Positions 27,902 through 36,982 of a stretch of 64,000 bases of DNA are shown here, piece after piece; the first letter of the stretch is position 1; every line of letters begins with the position of its first letter. The position numbers were made by a program, and so were the translations under genes. The notes beneath the pieces were generated by a model. It did no database searches and was not told the DNA's origin. It saw nothing but the letters and a program-made list of their open reading frames with translations. This DNA comes from JAGNRR01 sp964409905. GTDB taxonomy: Bacteria > Bacteroidota > Bacteroidia > Chitinophagales > Chitinophagaceae. The stretch is from NCBI GenBank assembly GCA_964409905.1, contig CAYPET010000009.1:1-64000 (forward strand), given 5' to 3'.

Positions 27902-29374
27902 CTAACTGCGTCTCATAACCCAATTGGAGCTATTTGATTTTATTTTTTCCGGCAAGGCTTCACTTTGGTTAAATGCAAAAGTGGCAAGCAAGGCTGCTAA
28001 CTTTTTCTCCTCGATAGTGGCCTCATTCATAATGGTGGGCGAGTAATACTTTTGTATAAAATGTGTATCAAATGCCCCATCTACATAAGCTTTTTGCTGA
28101 ATAGCCCAATGTCCGAATGAAAGTGTGGTAGCAATGCCAGATACTTTAAACTGCTCGATGGCTTCTTTCATTTTTTCGATTGCCGCAGACCTGGTGGGCG
28201 CCCAAACTACCAGCTTTCCTATCATTGGGTCATAATGTATGGGTATTTCCATACCTTCTTCATAGGCATCGTCAACTCTTATCCCTTCACCATTTGGTCG
28301 ACGATAGGTTTTCAAAATGCCGACATCGGGATTAAAATTGTCCAATGGATTTTCGGCACATATTCTAAGCTCTATTGAATGCCCATTGATAGTAAGGTCG
28401 GCTTGCGTCAATTCCAACTGCTGGCCCCGAGCAACCAATATTTGTTGCTCTACCAGATCTACGCCTGTAATCTCTTCGGTTACACAATGCTCTACTTGAA
28501 GACGCGTGTTCATTTCAAGAAAATAGAAATTCAATTTTTCGTCAACCAAAAATTCTACTGTTCCCGCTCCACTATAATTACAACTGCGCGCCACATTTAC
28601 TGCTGTCTCGCCCATTTTGGTACGAATTGCTTCACTAAGGCATGAGCTTGGGGCTTCTTCTATCAATTTCTGATGTCGTCTTTGTATGCTGCATTCGCGC
28701 TCAAATAAGTGTACATAATTTCCGTAGTTATCCCCTAATACCTGTATTTCTATGTGTTTTGGTGAGGCTACATATTTTTCGATAAAAACAGCATCATCAC
28801 CAAAAGAATTTAATGCCTCAGTTTTGGCCGAGTTTAATTGCTGCTCAAGCTCGCTTTCTTGCTCAACAATCCGCATGCCTTTTCCTCCGCCACCAGCACT
28901 AGCTTTAATCAATAAAGGATATCCGGTTTTTTGGGCTATCTGTTGCGCTTCGGCAAGATTTGCCAATGGCTTGTCTGTGCCGGGTACCATTGGTACATCA
29001 AATGTGGCAGCCGCCTGTTTAGCCGCTATTTTACTACCCATAGTTTGAATGCTGGCTGCACTTGGACCAATAAAAATCAATCCTGCATTGTGTACAGCCT
29101 CTGAAAAATCGGCATTTTCGCTCAAAAAGCCATAACCGGGATGAATGCCATCTGCTCCGCATTGCTTGGCTACCGCTATTATTTTTTCTCCGCGCAGATA
29201 TGATTGATTACTAGGCGCCGGACCAATACAATAGGCCTCATCGGCCAAGGTGACAAATGGCATATCGGCATCTACTTCGCTATACACAGCCACCGTTTGA
29301 ATGCCCATTTTTTTGCAAGTACGCATTATACGTAAGGCAATCTCACCTCTGTTTGCGATTAATATCTTCTGCAT
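27902..29374 (-). CDS. accC: Biotin carboxylase (acetyl/propionyl-CoA carboxylase subunit)
   Basis: The 490-residue ATP-grasp enzyme carboxylates biotin on a carrier protein. Features are the N-domain IANRGEIALRIMRTCK, the Gly-rich ATP lid SAGGGGKGMRIV, the ECSIQRRHQKLIEEAPS segment, and the catalytic EMNTRLQVEHCVTEEITG. At 490 residues it is slightly longer than classic AccC and lacks a fused biotin-carrier domain. It may serve acetyl-CoA carboxylase (accA at 16.4 kb) or the propionyl/methylcrotonyl-type carboxylase whose beta subunit is at 58.6 kb. The symbol is therefore tentative. Confidence 0.9.
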   Translation of the reverse strand: MQKILIANRGEIALRIMRTCKKMGIQTVAVYSEVDADMPFVTLADEAYCIGPAPSNQSYLRGEKIIAVAKQCGADGIHPGYGFLSENADFSEAVHNAGLIFIGPSAASIQTMGSKIAAKQAAATFDVPMVPGTDKPLANLAEAQQIAQKTGYPLLIKASAGGGGKGMRIVEQESELEQQLNSAKTEALNSFGDDAVFIEKYVASPKHIEIQVLGDNYGNYVHLFERECSIQRRHQKLIEEAPSSCLSEAIRTKMGETAVNVARSCNYSGAGTVEFLVDEKLNFYFLEMNTRLQVEHCVTEEITGVDLVEQQILVARGQQLELTQADLTINGHSIELRICAENPLDNFNPDVGILKTYRRPNGEGIRVDDAYEEGMEIPIHYDPMIGKLVVWAPTRSAAIEKMKEAIEQFKVSGIATTLSFGHWAIQQKAYVDGAFDTHFIQKYYSPTIMNEATIEEKKLAALLATFAFNQSEALPEKIKSNSSNWVMRRS

Positions 29375-29399
29375 GCTATTGATTTCGTAATTTCGTTTT

Positions 29400-29407
29400 C
29401 AAAAGTA
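29400..29407 (-). promoter_or_regulatory. -7 promoter element of the biotin carboxylase gene
   Basis: The minus strand reads TACTTTTG, an exact TAnnTTTG match, 25 bp upstream of the ATG at 29374. It lies in the 38-bp divergent spacer shared with ccmB. Confidence 0.5.
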
Positions 29408-29412
29408 ACGGA

Positions 29413-30063
29413 TTGAGTCAAATATTAAAGTTGATACGGAAGGATGTTTTGCTCGAATGGCGAAAGAAGTATTCTTTTTACGGCATATTACTTTATCTGA
29501 TTGCAGCCGTTTTCTTAATCAACTTATTGGTGGATTTGCCCGAGGCGGAAACCTGGAATGTGCTCTTTTGGATTATTCTGCTTTTTGTATCGGTAAATGC
29601 CGTTGCCAAAAGTTTTTTACAAGAAAATAAAGCAAGGCAACTTTATTATTACAGTATACTGAATCCCAAAGATGTAATACTATCCAAACTTATTTACAAT
29701 GCTGTATTAATGATTTTCATGAGTTTTTTGGCATTGGGGTTGTTTATCCTTTTTTTGGGCAACCCGGCAATTCATTTTGGAAAGTTCTTGTTGGTCGTAT
29801 TGGCGGGTGGTCTCAGTTTAAGTATGCTATTTACATTACTAGCTGCAATTGCTGGTAAGGCTGGCGGAAACTCAGCTTTAATAGCCATTCTAGGCTTTCC
29901 CATTGTTATTCCTCAGCTTATCTTATTAAGTGATTTGAGCAAACCATTGTTACAGCCCATGCTGACAACCGGGTGGTGGAAATTATATTTTGTATTGCTG
30001 GCACTGAACCTGCTGGTAATTCTATTAAGCTTTATACTCTATCCTTTTCTTTGGAAAGAATAA
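29413..30063 (+). CDS. ccmB: Heme exporter protein CcmB
   Basis: The 216-residue protein has six predicted membrane helices and matches CcmB. It opens with the amphipathic LIRKDVLLEWRKKYSFYGILLY. The middle has SVNAVAKSFLQENKARQLYYY, and the later SLSMLFTLLAAIAGKAGGNSALIAILGFPIVIP is the most conserved segment. CcmB pairs with the ATPase CcmA in cytochrome c maturation. Neither ccmA nor ccmC is adjacent here. The start is TTG at 29413, 38 bp from the divergent biotin carboxylase start. Confidence 0.9.
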   Translation: MSQILKLIRKDVLLEWRKKYSFYGILLYLIAAVFLINLLVDLPEAETWNVLFWIILLFVSVNAVAKSFLQENKARQLYYYSILNPKDVILSKLIYNAVLMIFMSFLALGLFILFLGNPAIHFGKFLLVVLAGGLSLSMLFTLLAAIAGKAGGNSALIAILGFPIVIPQLILLSDLSKPLLQPMLTTGWWKLYFVLLALNLLVILLSFILYPFLWKE

Positions 30064-30244
30064 GGAATATAATTGTTTTTGTTATTGCCAATAGCCAATT
30101 CGTCAAATTGAAACACATCAAAAACTATATTTTGGTTTTTCGTGCAACTACATGCCACTTCTTCAATCCTTTTTTCGGATTGACAACGGCATATCAAGGA
30201 ACCATTTTTAGATTACCAACCCCAATTAGCCGCAGGAGAATTAT
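30064..30244. other. Gene-free convergent spacer
   Basis: These 181 bp lie between the ends of ccmB and marC. I see no convincing gene and no strong terminator hairpin; the sequence is AT-rich and without obvious repeats. Confidence 0.5.
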
Positions 30245-30832
30245 CTAAAGACTCATGTTTGTTCGGAACATTTTTACGGCAATGGCCAGCAGTATTACGC
30301 CGAAAAATTTCCGGATAACTAATACACCTGCAGGTCCTAACAACTTTTCTAATTTACTCAACGACTTTAAGGCAACGTAAATAATAATCATGTTGATGAC
30401 AATGCCTATTAGTACATTATATTCATGATAAATGGTGCGCATACTCATAACGGTTGTCAAAGTACCCGAACCCGCAATCAACGGAAATGCAATTGGCACT
30501 ACACTGCCGGCTTTGGCATCATTATCGCCCTTGTGAAAGTCAACACCCAAAACCATTTCTAGCGCCAAAATAAAAATGACGATACTGCCGGCTATTGCAA
30601 AAGACGAGACGTCTAAGCCCATCACATTTAACAAAGTTTCGCCAAAGAAGAAAAATGCCAGTATGAGTACGGAGGAAACTAAAGTAACCACGTTTGCTTT
30701 TATGTAGCCAATTTTATTCTTTAGTGAGATCAATAAGGGGATTGAACCCAACACATCAATCACAGCAAACAATGCAAAACTCACAGTAACAATTTCGGAT
30801 AATTTGATATTGCTTAAATCATAAGTACCCAT
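30245..30832 (-). CDS. MarC-family integral membrane protein
   Basis: The 195-residue protein has six predicted helices and the MarC (UPF0056) signatures FALFAVIDVLGSIPLL near the N-terminus and AFPLIAGSGTLTTVMSM in the middle. The family is widespread, with unproven function; the old link to multiple antibiotic resistance was not upheld. The gene is monocistronic and converges on ccmB. Confidence 0.93.
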   Translation of the reverse strand: MGTYDLSNIKLSEIVTVSFALFAVIDVLGSIPLLISLKNKIGYIKANVVTLVSSVLILAFFFFGETLLNVMGLDVSSFAIAGSIVIFILALEMVLGVDFHKGDNDAKAGSVVPIAFPLIAGSGTLTTVMSMRTIYHEYNVLIGIVINMIIIYVALKSLSKLEKLLGPAGVLVIRKFFGVILLAIAVKMFRTNMSL

Positions 30833-30928
30833 AATTCACAATTTTGACGCGCGAAGGTAGCCGTTTTTATTTTTCACTCGCTTCCGCTGCCTAGGCCTTT
30901 TCGTTATAACTTCGTTACTTCAAATTAG

Positions 30929-32577
30929 TCAGGGTGCAATAACAATGCGATACAAAACCTCTTCCCTACCCAGAAAATAAGCAATATCAAAANNNNNNNN
31001 NNNNNNNNNNNNNNNNNNNNNNNNNNNNNNNNNNNNNNNNNNNNNNNNNNNNNNNNNNNNNNNNNNNNNNNNNNNNNNNNNNNNNNNNNNNNAATAACAA
31101 TGCGATACAAAACCTCTTCCCTACCCAGAAAATAAGCAATATCAAAAACATTCGGTCCATATTTACCACCCACCAACATAATTCGGAATGGTAACATGAC
31201 CTCGCCCATTTTTACACCATATTCTGCTACTAATTCTTTAAAAGAATGTTCCAGTTGAGCTTTGGTCCAATCAATATTTTGCCATCTGTCCTTCAGTGCT
31301 TTATAAAACGCTGTGTGGTTTTCACTCCACTTAGCTTTAATAGTTTCTACATCAATATTTTGCGGCTTTCTGAAAAAATAGGCCATTTCAGTTGCGGCAT
31401 CGGGTAACAAACTAATACGATCTTTCACCAAATCCAATACTTCTAAAATATCAGCATCATTTGGCTCTATGCCTACTTTATTCAATTCTATTTTCACCAA
31501 CGGTAATATGCTGAGGGCGTCTAGTCGCTTAATCCATTCAGCATTAAACCATTTCGCTTTGTCATAACTAAATTTAGCCCCTGCCTTATTGATACGTTTT
31601 ACATCAAAGCCTTCTAAAAGTTCTGGCATCGAAAAAAGCTCATTTTCACTACCATCGTTCCAACCCAACAGCGCCAGAAAATTGATAAACGCCTCTGGCA
31701 AAAAACCAATTTCGCGGAAACCCTTGTTCTCTTGCCAGGCCAACGGAAATACCGGAAAACCAAGACGCTCTCCATCGCGCTTGCTCAGTTTACCGTTACC
31801 ATCAGGCTTCAAAATGAGTGGCAGATGCGCCCATTGTGGGGTTACATTCTCCCAACCCAGATAGCGCCAAAGCAGGACATGTATCGGCGCACTAGGTAAC
31901 CATTCTTCACCACGAAAAACATGTGACACCTTCATTAAATAGTCATCCACCACTACAGCGAGGTGATAAGTGGGCATACCATCTGCCTTTAGCAACACTT
32001 TATCATCAAGTAGGTTACTGTCGTTTTGGATATCCCCTCGAATCATATCAGTAAACCGAATGGCTTCATTTGCCGGCACCTTTATGCGGATAACATATGG
32101 TGTATTGTTATCCAGCAACTCTTGCACTTTATCTTGGGCAAGCGTTAGTGAATTCCGCATATTATCCCGCGTGTTTTTATCATACTGTGGGCTGGGATTT
32201 TCTTTTGTTTTGTGCGCTTCACGCATTTTTATCAAATCTTCAGGTGTATCAAAAGCGTAATAAGCATAACCGTCCCGCACAAGCTGTTCAGCATACTTTT
32301 TGTAAACATCTTTTCGCTCACTTTGGCGGTAAGGCCCAAATGCACCGCCTTTTTGTGGACTCTCATCAGGCTCAATGCCACACCATGCCAATGTTTCAAC
32401 GATATAATCTTCAGCGCCAGGCACAAAACGACTTTGATCCGTATCTTCAATACGCAATATGAAGGTACCCTTGTGTTGTTTCGCAAATAAAAAGGCAAAC
32501 AAGGCTGTCCTAACACCTCCAATGTGTAAGCCACCCGTAGGACTCGGCGCAAATCTCACACGTACATTATCTATCAT
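30929..32577 (-). CDS. gltX: Glutamate--tRNA ligase, interrupted by a scaffold gap
   Basis: Class I synthetase that charges tRNA-Glu. The HIGH-type motif is GGLHIGGVRTAL at about residues 15-26, the KMSKS-type motif is KLSKRDG at about 262-268, and the anticodon-binding helical region fills the C-terminal half. The 3' end is split by 100 Ns (30993-31092) bounded by an exact 55-bp duplication. Collapsing Ns plus one repeat copy removes 155 bp and restores one frame from ATG 32577 to a TGA at 30929-30931. That gives a protein of 497 residues ending LYRIVIAP, the family's normal size. The apparent disruption is thus almost certainly an assembly artefact. Confidence 0.95.
30938..30992. repeat. 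Left copy of the 55-bp gap-flanking duplication
   Basis: This 55-bp segment begins AATAACAATGCGATAC and ends GCAATATCAAAA. It is identical, base for base, to 31093-31147 on the other side of the N run. It encodes the same part of the GltX C-terminus. Confidence 0.97.
30993..31092. other. Assembly gap (100 Ns)
   Basis: One hundred consecutive N characters, a placeholder scaffold gap. The bounding sequences are identical over 55 bp, so the true gap size is probably negative (the contigs overlap). Confidence 0.98.
31093..31147. repeat. Right copy of the 55-bp gap-flanking duplication
   Basis: Identical to 30938-30992. It continues without a break into the body of gltX (next bases ACATTCGG). 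Confidence 0.97.
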
Positions 32578-32584
32578 AGTTGGG

Positions 32585-32592
32585 CAAAATTA
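32585..32592 (-). promoter_or_regulatory. -7 promoter element of gltX
   Basis: The minus strand reads TAATTTTG, an exact TAnnTTTG match, 7 bp upstream of the gltX ATG. A TTTG lies 16 bp further upstream (32609-32612), slightly closer than usual. Confidence 0.5.
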
Positions 32593-32630
32593 CTTGGCAA
32601 ATCATTCACAAACTTTTGTATTGCAACAAT

Positions 32631-32638
32631 TATCTTTG
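32631..32638 (+). promoter_or_regulatory. Possible -7 element of the deacetylase gene
   Basis: TATCTTTG matches TAnnTTTG exactly, 54 bp upstream of the polysaccharide deacetylase ATG. No properly spaced -33 TTG is evident. Confidence 0.4.
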
Positions 32639-32692
32639 CCCATACTTTATTTTCTTGTTGACGGTGGTGCAGCAAGATGCCCCATTTAGTCA

Positions 32693-33322
32693 ATGAAAAA
32701 CTACCTCGTCAAAACACCTAGGATTCTGAAAGCCGCCTACAATCGAGGTGTTTGGCATGTAGAAAACGAACCCAACGGTGTATACCTTACCTTCGACGAC
32801 GGACCTCACCCTGAGATTACTCCTTTTGTACTGGATGAATTAAAAAAAGTAAACGCCAAAGCAACTTTTTTTTGCATTGGGAAGAATGTAAAAGCTTTTC
32901 CTGAAGTGTATCAACGGATTATTGCAGAAGGGCACCAAGTAGGCAATCATACCCACAATCACAAAAATGGCTGGAGCACTGAAAATGCTGTATACTATCG
33001 GGATATTATTAGTGCAAGCAAGTTTATAGATAGTCAACTTTTTAGGCCTCCTTATGGCCGCATTACCTATAACCAGGCCATTGGCATTCAAAAACTACTC
33101 CCCAAGATGAAAATTGTCATGTGGGATGTACTTAGTGGTGATTTTGATATAACCCTTTCTCCAGAAGATTGCCTTAAAAACGTAACAACACATACGCGAA
33201 AAGGAAGCATCATTGTATTTCATGACAGCGAAAAGGCTTTCAAGCGCCTACAATATGCCTTGCCTAGATTTTTGGCCTATTGTAAAGGACAAAACTGGGA
33301 AATGAAAGCCTTAAGTTTGTAA
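32693..33322 (+). CDS. Polysaccharide deacetylase (NodB-type) family protein
   Basis: The 209-residue CE4 enzyme shows the five NodB motifs: LTFDDGPHP with the catalytic Asp and metal Asp, GNHTHNH with two metal His, FRPPYGR, then VMWDVLSGDFD, and IIVFHDSE. CE4 enzymes remove N-acetyl (or similar) groups from peptidoglycan or other polysaccharides using a metal ion. No signal peptide is obvious; a short basic N-terminus precedes the domain. It is followed after 6 bp by tatD. Confidence 0.92.
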   Translation: MKNYLVKTPRILKAAYNRGVWHVENEPNGVYLTFDDGPHPEITPFVLDELKKVNAKATFFCIGKNVKAFPEVYQRIIAEGHQVGNHTHNHKNGWSTENAVYYRDIISASKFIDSQLFRPPYGRITYNQAIGIQKLLPKMKIVMWDVLSGDFDITLSPEDCLKNVTTHTRKGSIIVFHDSEKAFKRLQYALPRFLAYCKGQNWEMKALSL

Positions 33323-33328
33323 CTCCTT

Positions 33329-34096
33329 ATGCTGATTGATTCTCATTGTCATATTTACGACGAAAAATTTGATGAAGACCGCGATGCTGTAATGATGCGG
33401 GCAAAAGAAAATGGCATTGAAAAAATTTATATGCCCAACTGTGACAGCGGAACTATTCCCGCCATGCTTGCCTGTGAGGAAAGATTTCCAGACATATGTA
33501 TCCCTATGATGGGTCTGCACCCTTGTTATGTAAAAGAAAATGTAGACCAAGAACTGCGTATAGTTGATGAATGGCTTCAGAAAAGGTCATTTAAAGCCAT
33601 TGGTGAAATTGGCTTAGACTTCTATTGGGATAAAACCTTTGTAAAAGAACAGGAAGCGGCATTAAGACAGCAAATTGAATGGGCGCTTCAGTACAAATTG
33701 CCTATAGTGCTGCACACCAGAGAGTCAATAGATGAAACAATTGACATAATAAGCGACTATACTGACAAAGGGTTGAAGGGTGTGTTTCATTGTTTCAGTG
33801 GCAACGAAAAACAAGCTAGCATAATAACTGAAGAGTTGAATTTCTATCTGGGAATTGGCGGAGTCGTCACGTTCAAAAATTCAACATTAAAAGGAGCAAT
33901 TAAGAATATCTCTTTAAATAAAATCCTGCTCGAAACCGATGCGCCTTACCTGGCTCCTACCCCATACCGGGGCAAGCGGAATGAACCTGCCTATATAAAA
34001 AACATAGCAGAATTCCTGGCCACTGAGCTAGATATGCCAGTTAAAGATTTGGCAGAGATTACTTCAGGCAATTGCAAAGCTCTATTTAACAATTAA
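33329..34096 (+). CDS. tatD: TatD-family hydrolase
   Basis: This 255-residue TIM-barrel metal-dependent nuclease/hydrolase carries the metal-binding DSHCHIYDE at the N-terminus. GEIGLDFYWD supplies the bridging Glu, followed by VLHTRES, FHCFSGN and LETDAPYLAP. TatD-like proteins have DNase activity with roles in DNA repair and D-amino-acyl-tRNA editing; which applies here is not known. It is probably co-transcribed with the deacetylase. A tRNA-Ser gene lies just downstream on the opposite strand. Confidence 0.93.
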   Translation: MLIDSHCHIYDEKFDEDRDAVMMRAKENGIEKIYMPNCDSGTIPAMLACEERFPDICIPMMGLHPCYVKENVDQELRIVDEWLQKRSFKAIGEIGLDFYWDKTFVKEQEAALRQQIEWALQYKLPIVLHTRESIDETIDIISDYTDKGLKGVFHCFSGNEKQASIITEELNFYLGIGGVVTFKNSTLKGAIKNISLNKILLETDAPYLAPTPYRGKRNEPAYIKNIAEFLATELDMPVKDLAEITSGNCKALFNN

Positions 34097-34099
34097 AAG

Positions 34100-34185
34100 C
34101 GGAGAGAGAGGGATTCGAACCCTCGGTACGCAAAACGTACACACGCTTTCCAGGCGTGCCAGTTCAGCCACTCCTGCACCTCTCC
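34100..34185 (-). tRNA. tRNA-Ser (anticodon GGA)
   Basis: The 86-nt gene folds as a class II tRNA. The acceptor arm GGAGAGG pairs with TCTCTCC, the anticodon loop CTGGAAA carries GGA (reads UCC/UCU), a long variable arm GTACG/CGTAC follows, and the T arm is GAGGG-TTCGAAT-CCCTC. The discriminator is G and no CCA is encoded. Confidence 0.97.
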
Positions 34186-34309
34186 TAAATGGGAGGGCAA
34201 ATGTAAATAAAGAATTAGCAAAAACACAGCCCACTGGCTTTATTAATACTAGGAATGTTTGAAAACATTTTTTTAGATAAATGCGATAATCATTTTATTA
34301 AAATGTCCT

Positions 34310-34317
34310 TACATTTG
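34310..34317 (+). promoter_or_regulatory. -7 promoter element at the guaB start
   Basis: TACATTTG matches TAnnTTTG exactly and ends just 3 bp before the guaB ATG at 34321. If used, the message would have almost no leader. A missing -33 TTG keeps confidence modest. Confidence 0.4.
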
Positions 34318-34320
34318 CCT

Positions 34321-35778
34321 ATGGCTACAAAACCAAAGATTGTTCAAGAAGGTTTAACCTTCGATGATGTACTACTACTTCCGGCTTTATCACAAGTTCT
34401 ACCGCGTGAAGTTTCTACACAAACCCTGCTAACCAGAAATATTAAAATCAATATTCCATTGATTTCGGCTGCAATGGATACTGTTACTGAGACGCAATTA
34501 GCTATAGCCATTGCACGAGAAGGTGGCATAGGAATGATTCATAAAAACATGAATATCGAAGAACAGGCAAAGCAGGTTCGAAAAGTAAAACGCAGTGAGA
34601 GCGGGTTAATCTTAGACCCCATCACCCTAAACCCGGATGCCACAGTTGGGGATGCATTCAGGCTAATGAAAGAAAACAAAATCGGAGGCATCCCGATTGT
34701 GGATCAGCAAAAAATGTTGTTGGGTATCCTTACAAACCGAGACTTACGATTCGAAAAAAACATGAAGAAAAAAGTAAGTCTGGTCATGACCAAGGATAAT
34801 TTAATAACGGCTCGAAAAGGCACAGACTTATTAAAAGCAGAAAAAATTCTACAAAATTATAAAATTGAAAAGTTGCCTATTATTGATAATAAAAACAAAC
34901 TCATCGGTCTGATTACATTCCGTGACATTTTGCAATACAAAAGTCACCCAAATGCCAGTAAGGATAAACATGGCAGGCTTTTGGTAGGTGCAGCGGTTGG
35001 CATAACGGCTGATTTACTGCAACGAGTTGCAGCGCTTCACGAGGCTGGCGTTGATGTTATTACCTTAGATAGTGCTCATGGTCATTCGAAAGGGGTTATG
35101 GATGCAGTAAAACTGGTTAAAAAGAATTTTAAATCAATATCACTAATAGCAGGGAATGTAGCCACTGCAGCCGGCGCCAAAGCCTTAGAGACAGCCGGAG
35201 CCGACGCCGTAAAAGTTGGCATTGGGCCTGGATCAATCTGCACCACTCGTATTGTAGCGGGTGTTGGTGTGCCTCAGCTTACGGCTATTATGAATTGTGC
35301 TCAAGCGGTAAAAGTACCAGTAATTGCCGACGGAGGCATTCGGTATACGGGTGACATGGTGAAAGCAATTGCTGCCGGTGCTTCTACCGTTATGGCCGGA
35401 AGTGTTTTTGCAGGTGTAGAAGAAAGCCCTGGTGATACCATTATTTATGAAGGAAGAAAATTCAAATCTTACCGAGGCATGGGTAGCATCTCAGCAATGG
35501 AGCAAGGTAGCAAGGATCGATATTTTCAAGACGTTGAGGATGATATAAAAAAACTAGTGCCAGAAGGTATAGAAGGTAGAGTTCCCTTCAAAGGGAGATT
35601 GAACGAAGTTGTGCATCAGTTTATTGGTGGTTTGCGAGCAGGTATGGGATACTGCGGAGCACCAGATATTAAATCGCTGCAACGAGCACAATTTATTAAA
35701 ATCACCAATGCTGGCATGAATGAAAGCCATGCGCATGATGTGACTATTACCCGTGAAGCACCTAATTATTCTAGGTAA
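34321..35778 (+). CDS. guaB: Inosine-5'-monophosphate dehydrogenase
   Basis: The product is about 485 residues. This TIM-barrel enzyme oxidises IMP to XMP, the rate-limiting step to GTP. It begins MATKPKIVQEGLTFDDVLLLP. A CBS pair is inserted at about 95-215, the catalytic Cys loop is GIGPGSICTTR, and the flap has RGMGS. I choose ATG 34321 over upstream in-frame starts because family N-termini start near EGLTFDDVLL. The DUF4105 gene begins 1 bp after the stop, so the two are probably co-transcribed. Confidence 0.97.
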   Translation: MATKPKIVQEGLTFDDVLLLPALSQVLPREVSTQTLLTRNIKINIPLISAAMDTVTETQLAIAIAREGGIGMIHKNMNIEEQAKQVRKVKRSESGLILDPITLNPDATVGDAFRLMKENKIGGIPIVDQQKMLLGILTNRDLRFEKNMKKKVSLVMTKDNLITARKGTDLLKAEKILQNYKIEKLPIIDNKNKLIGLITFRDILQYKSHPNASKDKHGRLLVGAAVGITADLLQRVAALHEAGVDVITLDSAHGHSKGVMDAVKLVKKNFKSISLIAGNVATAAGAKALETAGADAVKVGIGPGSICTTRIVAGVGVPQLTAIMNCAQAVKVPVIADGGIRYTGDMVKAIAAGASTVMAGSVFAGVEESPGDTIIYEGRKFKSYRGMGSISAMEQGSKDRYFQDVEDDIKKLVPEGIEGRVPFKGRLNEVVHQFIGGLRAGMGYCGAPDIKSLQRAQFIKITNAGMNESHAHDVTITREAPNYSR

Positions 35779-35779
35779 A

Positions 35780-36982
35780 ATGAATTTTTTCAGGAATATT
35801 TTAACCCTTTTGCTACTGCTTATTTGCCTTGGCGCATCCAAGGTGTTATTTGCTCAGGATAGCAGTGGAATACGAATTAGCCTGATAACCTGTGGCCCGG
35901 GATTGGATTTATATTCAGGTTTTGGGCATAGCGCCATTCGAGTAATTGACAGCACCATCCCAAAAGATGTGGTGTACAATTATGGCACCTTTAATTTTGG
36001 TGACCCCGACTTCTATAGCAAATTCACCAGAGGCAAGTTACTTTACTACCTTAACCGCGAAAGCTTTCGCGAATTTTTATACACCTATCAAGTAGAAACG
36101 CGCGCTGTATATGAACAAGTATTTGAACTAAACTATGCGCAAAAAATAAATATCATCCGTTTTTTGGATAGTAATGCACAAGAGAACGCCAAGTATTATA
36201 AATACGATTTTTTGTATGACAACTGCTCTACAAGAATCCTAGCCATTTTTAAACACCTATTCCCTGCCGAATTTAAACCAGGCACTGCCATCGTGGACAA
36301 GAAAAAATCTTTCCGAGATTTTACTAATTATTATTTACGAAACAATCACTGGACAAGGTTTGGCATCAATCTACTGCTGGGGTCGCCCGTTGATAAAAAA
36401 ATGACCAATGAGCAAGCCATGTTTTTACCGGATTACCTCATGGAAGGATTCAGAGAAGCCAGTTTAAATGACCGTTCTCTGGTATCGCAGACTATTGAGA
36501 TATTACCGGAGCGGCTGGATTTTACAGCCGTTCCAAATCAAGCCAGAATGACCATGTGGTTGATCGCGCTGGTAGTTTTATTACTATGGCTTAGGCGCTC
36601 TGATTGGATGATTTATTTTGATACTTTCTTTTTTCTATTGATTGGTTTATTGGGTAGCATTATGCTGTTTATGTGGTTTGGTACAGATCATCAGGCTTGT
36701 GGGTATAATATGAACTTACTTTGGGCATTACCCACTCATCTATTTTTTGCATTTTTATTACCCCGCCACCATAGATGGTTACGGCCCTATGCGCGCATGG
36801 CCTTTTATGTTTTATTAGTAGCCTTAGTATTGAATTTGTGGTCGGCACAACAATTTGTTGCTGAATTAACTCCAATTATTTTATTACTATTGTGGCGATT
36901 ACATCATTACAAACGATCGCCGGAAAAATCGAAATTTTATACCAATTTTAGAACAATGTTTTCTCAAGTCAGGGGAAGGTAG
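35780..36982 (+). CDS. DUF4105/Lnb-type membrane protein
   Basis: The roughly 400-residue protein has an N-terminal membrane/signal segment (about 5-26) and a periplasmic DUF4105 domain (about 30-240), then four or five membrane helices (about 255-375). The domain shows the probable catalytic pair in SGFGHSAIRV (His) and YDNCSTR (Cys). DUF4105 proteins of Bacteroides have been reported as the lipoprotein N-acyltransferase Lnb, which completes triacylation; by homology this may do the same. I start at ATG 35780, 1 bp after guaB. The last codons overlap the start region of the next gene. Confidence 0.82.
   Translation: MNFFRNILTLLLLLICLGASKVLFAQDSSGIRISLITCGPGLDLYSGFGHSAIRVIDSTIPKDVVYNYGTFNFGDPDFYSKFTRGKLLYYLNRESFREFLYTYQVETRAVYEQVFELNYAQKINIIRFLDSNAQENAKYYKYDFLYDNCSTRILAIFKHLFPAEFKPGTAIVDKKKSFRDFTNYYLRNNHWTRFGINLLLGSPVDKKMTNEQAMFLPDYLMEGFREASLNDRSLVSQTIEILPERLDFTAVPNQARMTMWLIALVVLLLWLRRSDWMIYFDTFFFLLIGLLGSIMLFMWFGTDHQACGYNMNLLWALPTHLFFAFLLPRHHRWLRPYARMAFYVLLVALVLNLWSAQQFVAELTPIILLLLWRLHHYKRSPEKSKFYTNFRTMFSQVRGR

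Noticed and set aside
30925..31169. An interrupted or fused gltX end with X residues
   Set aside because: The unusual tail comes from the N gap and the duplicated 55 bp. It vanishes when the overlap is merged.
36669..36875. A small minus-strand ORF within the DUF4105 gene
   Set aside because: It overlaps firm coding sequence with no promoter or homology.
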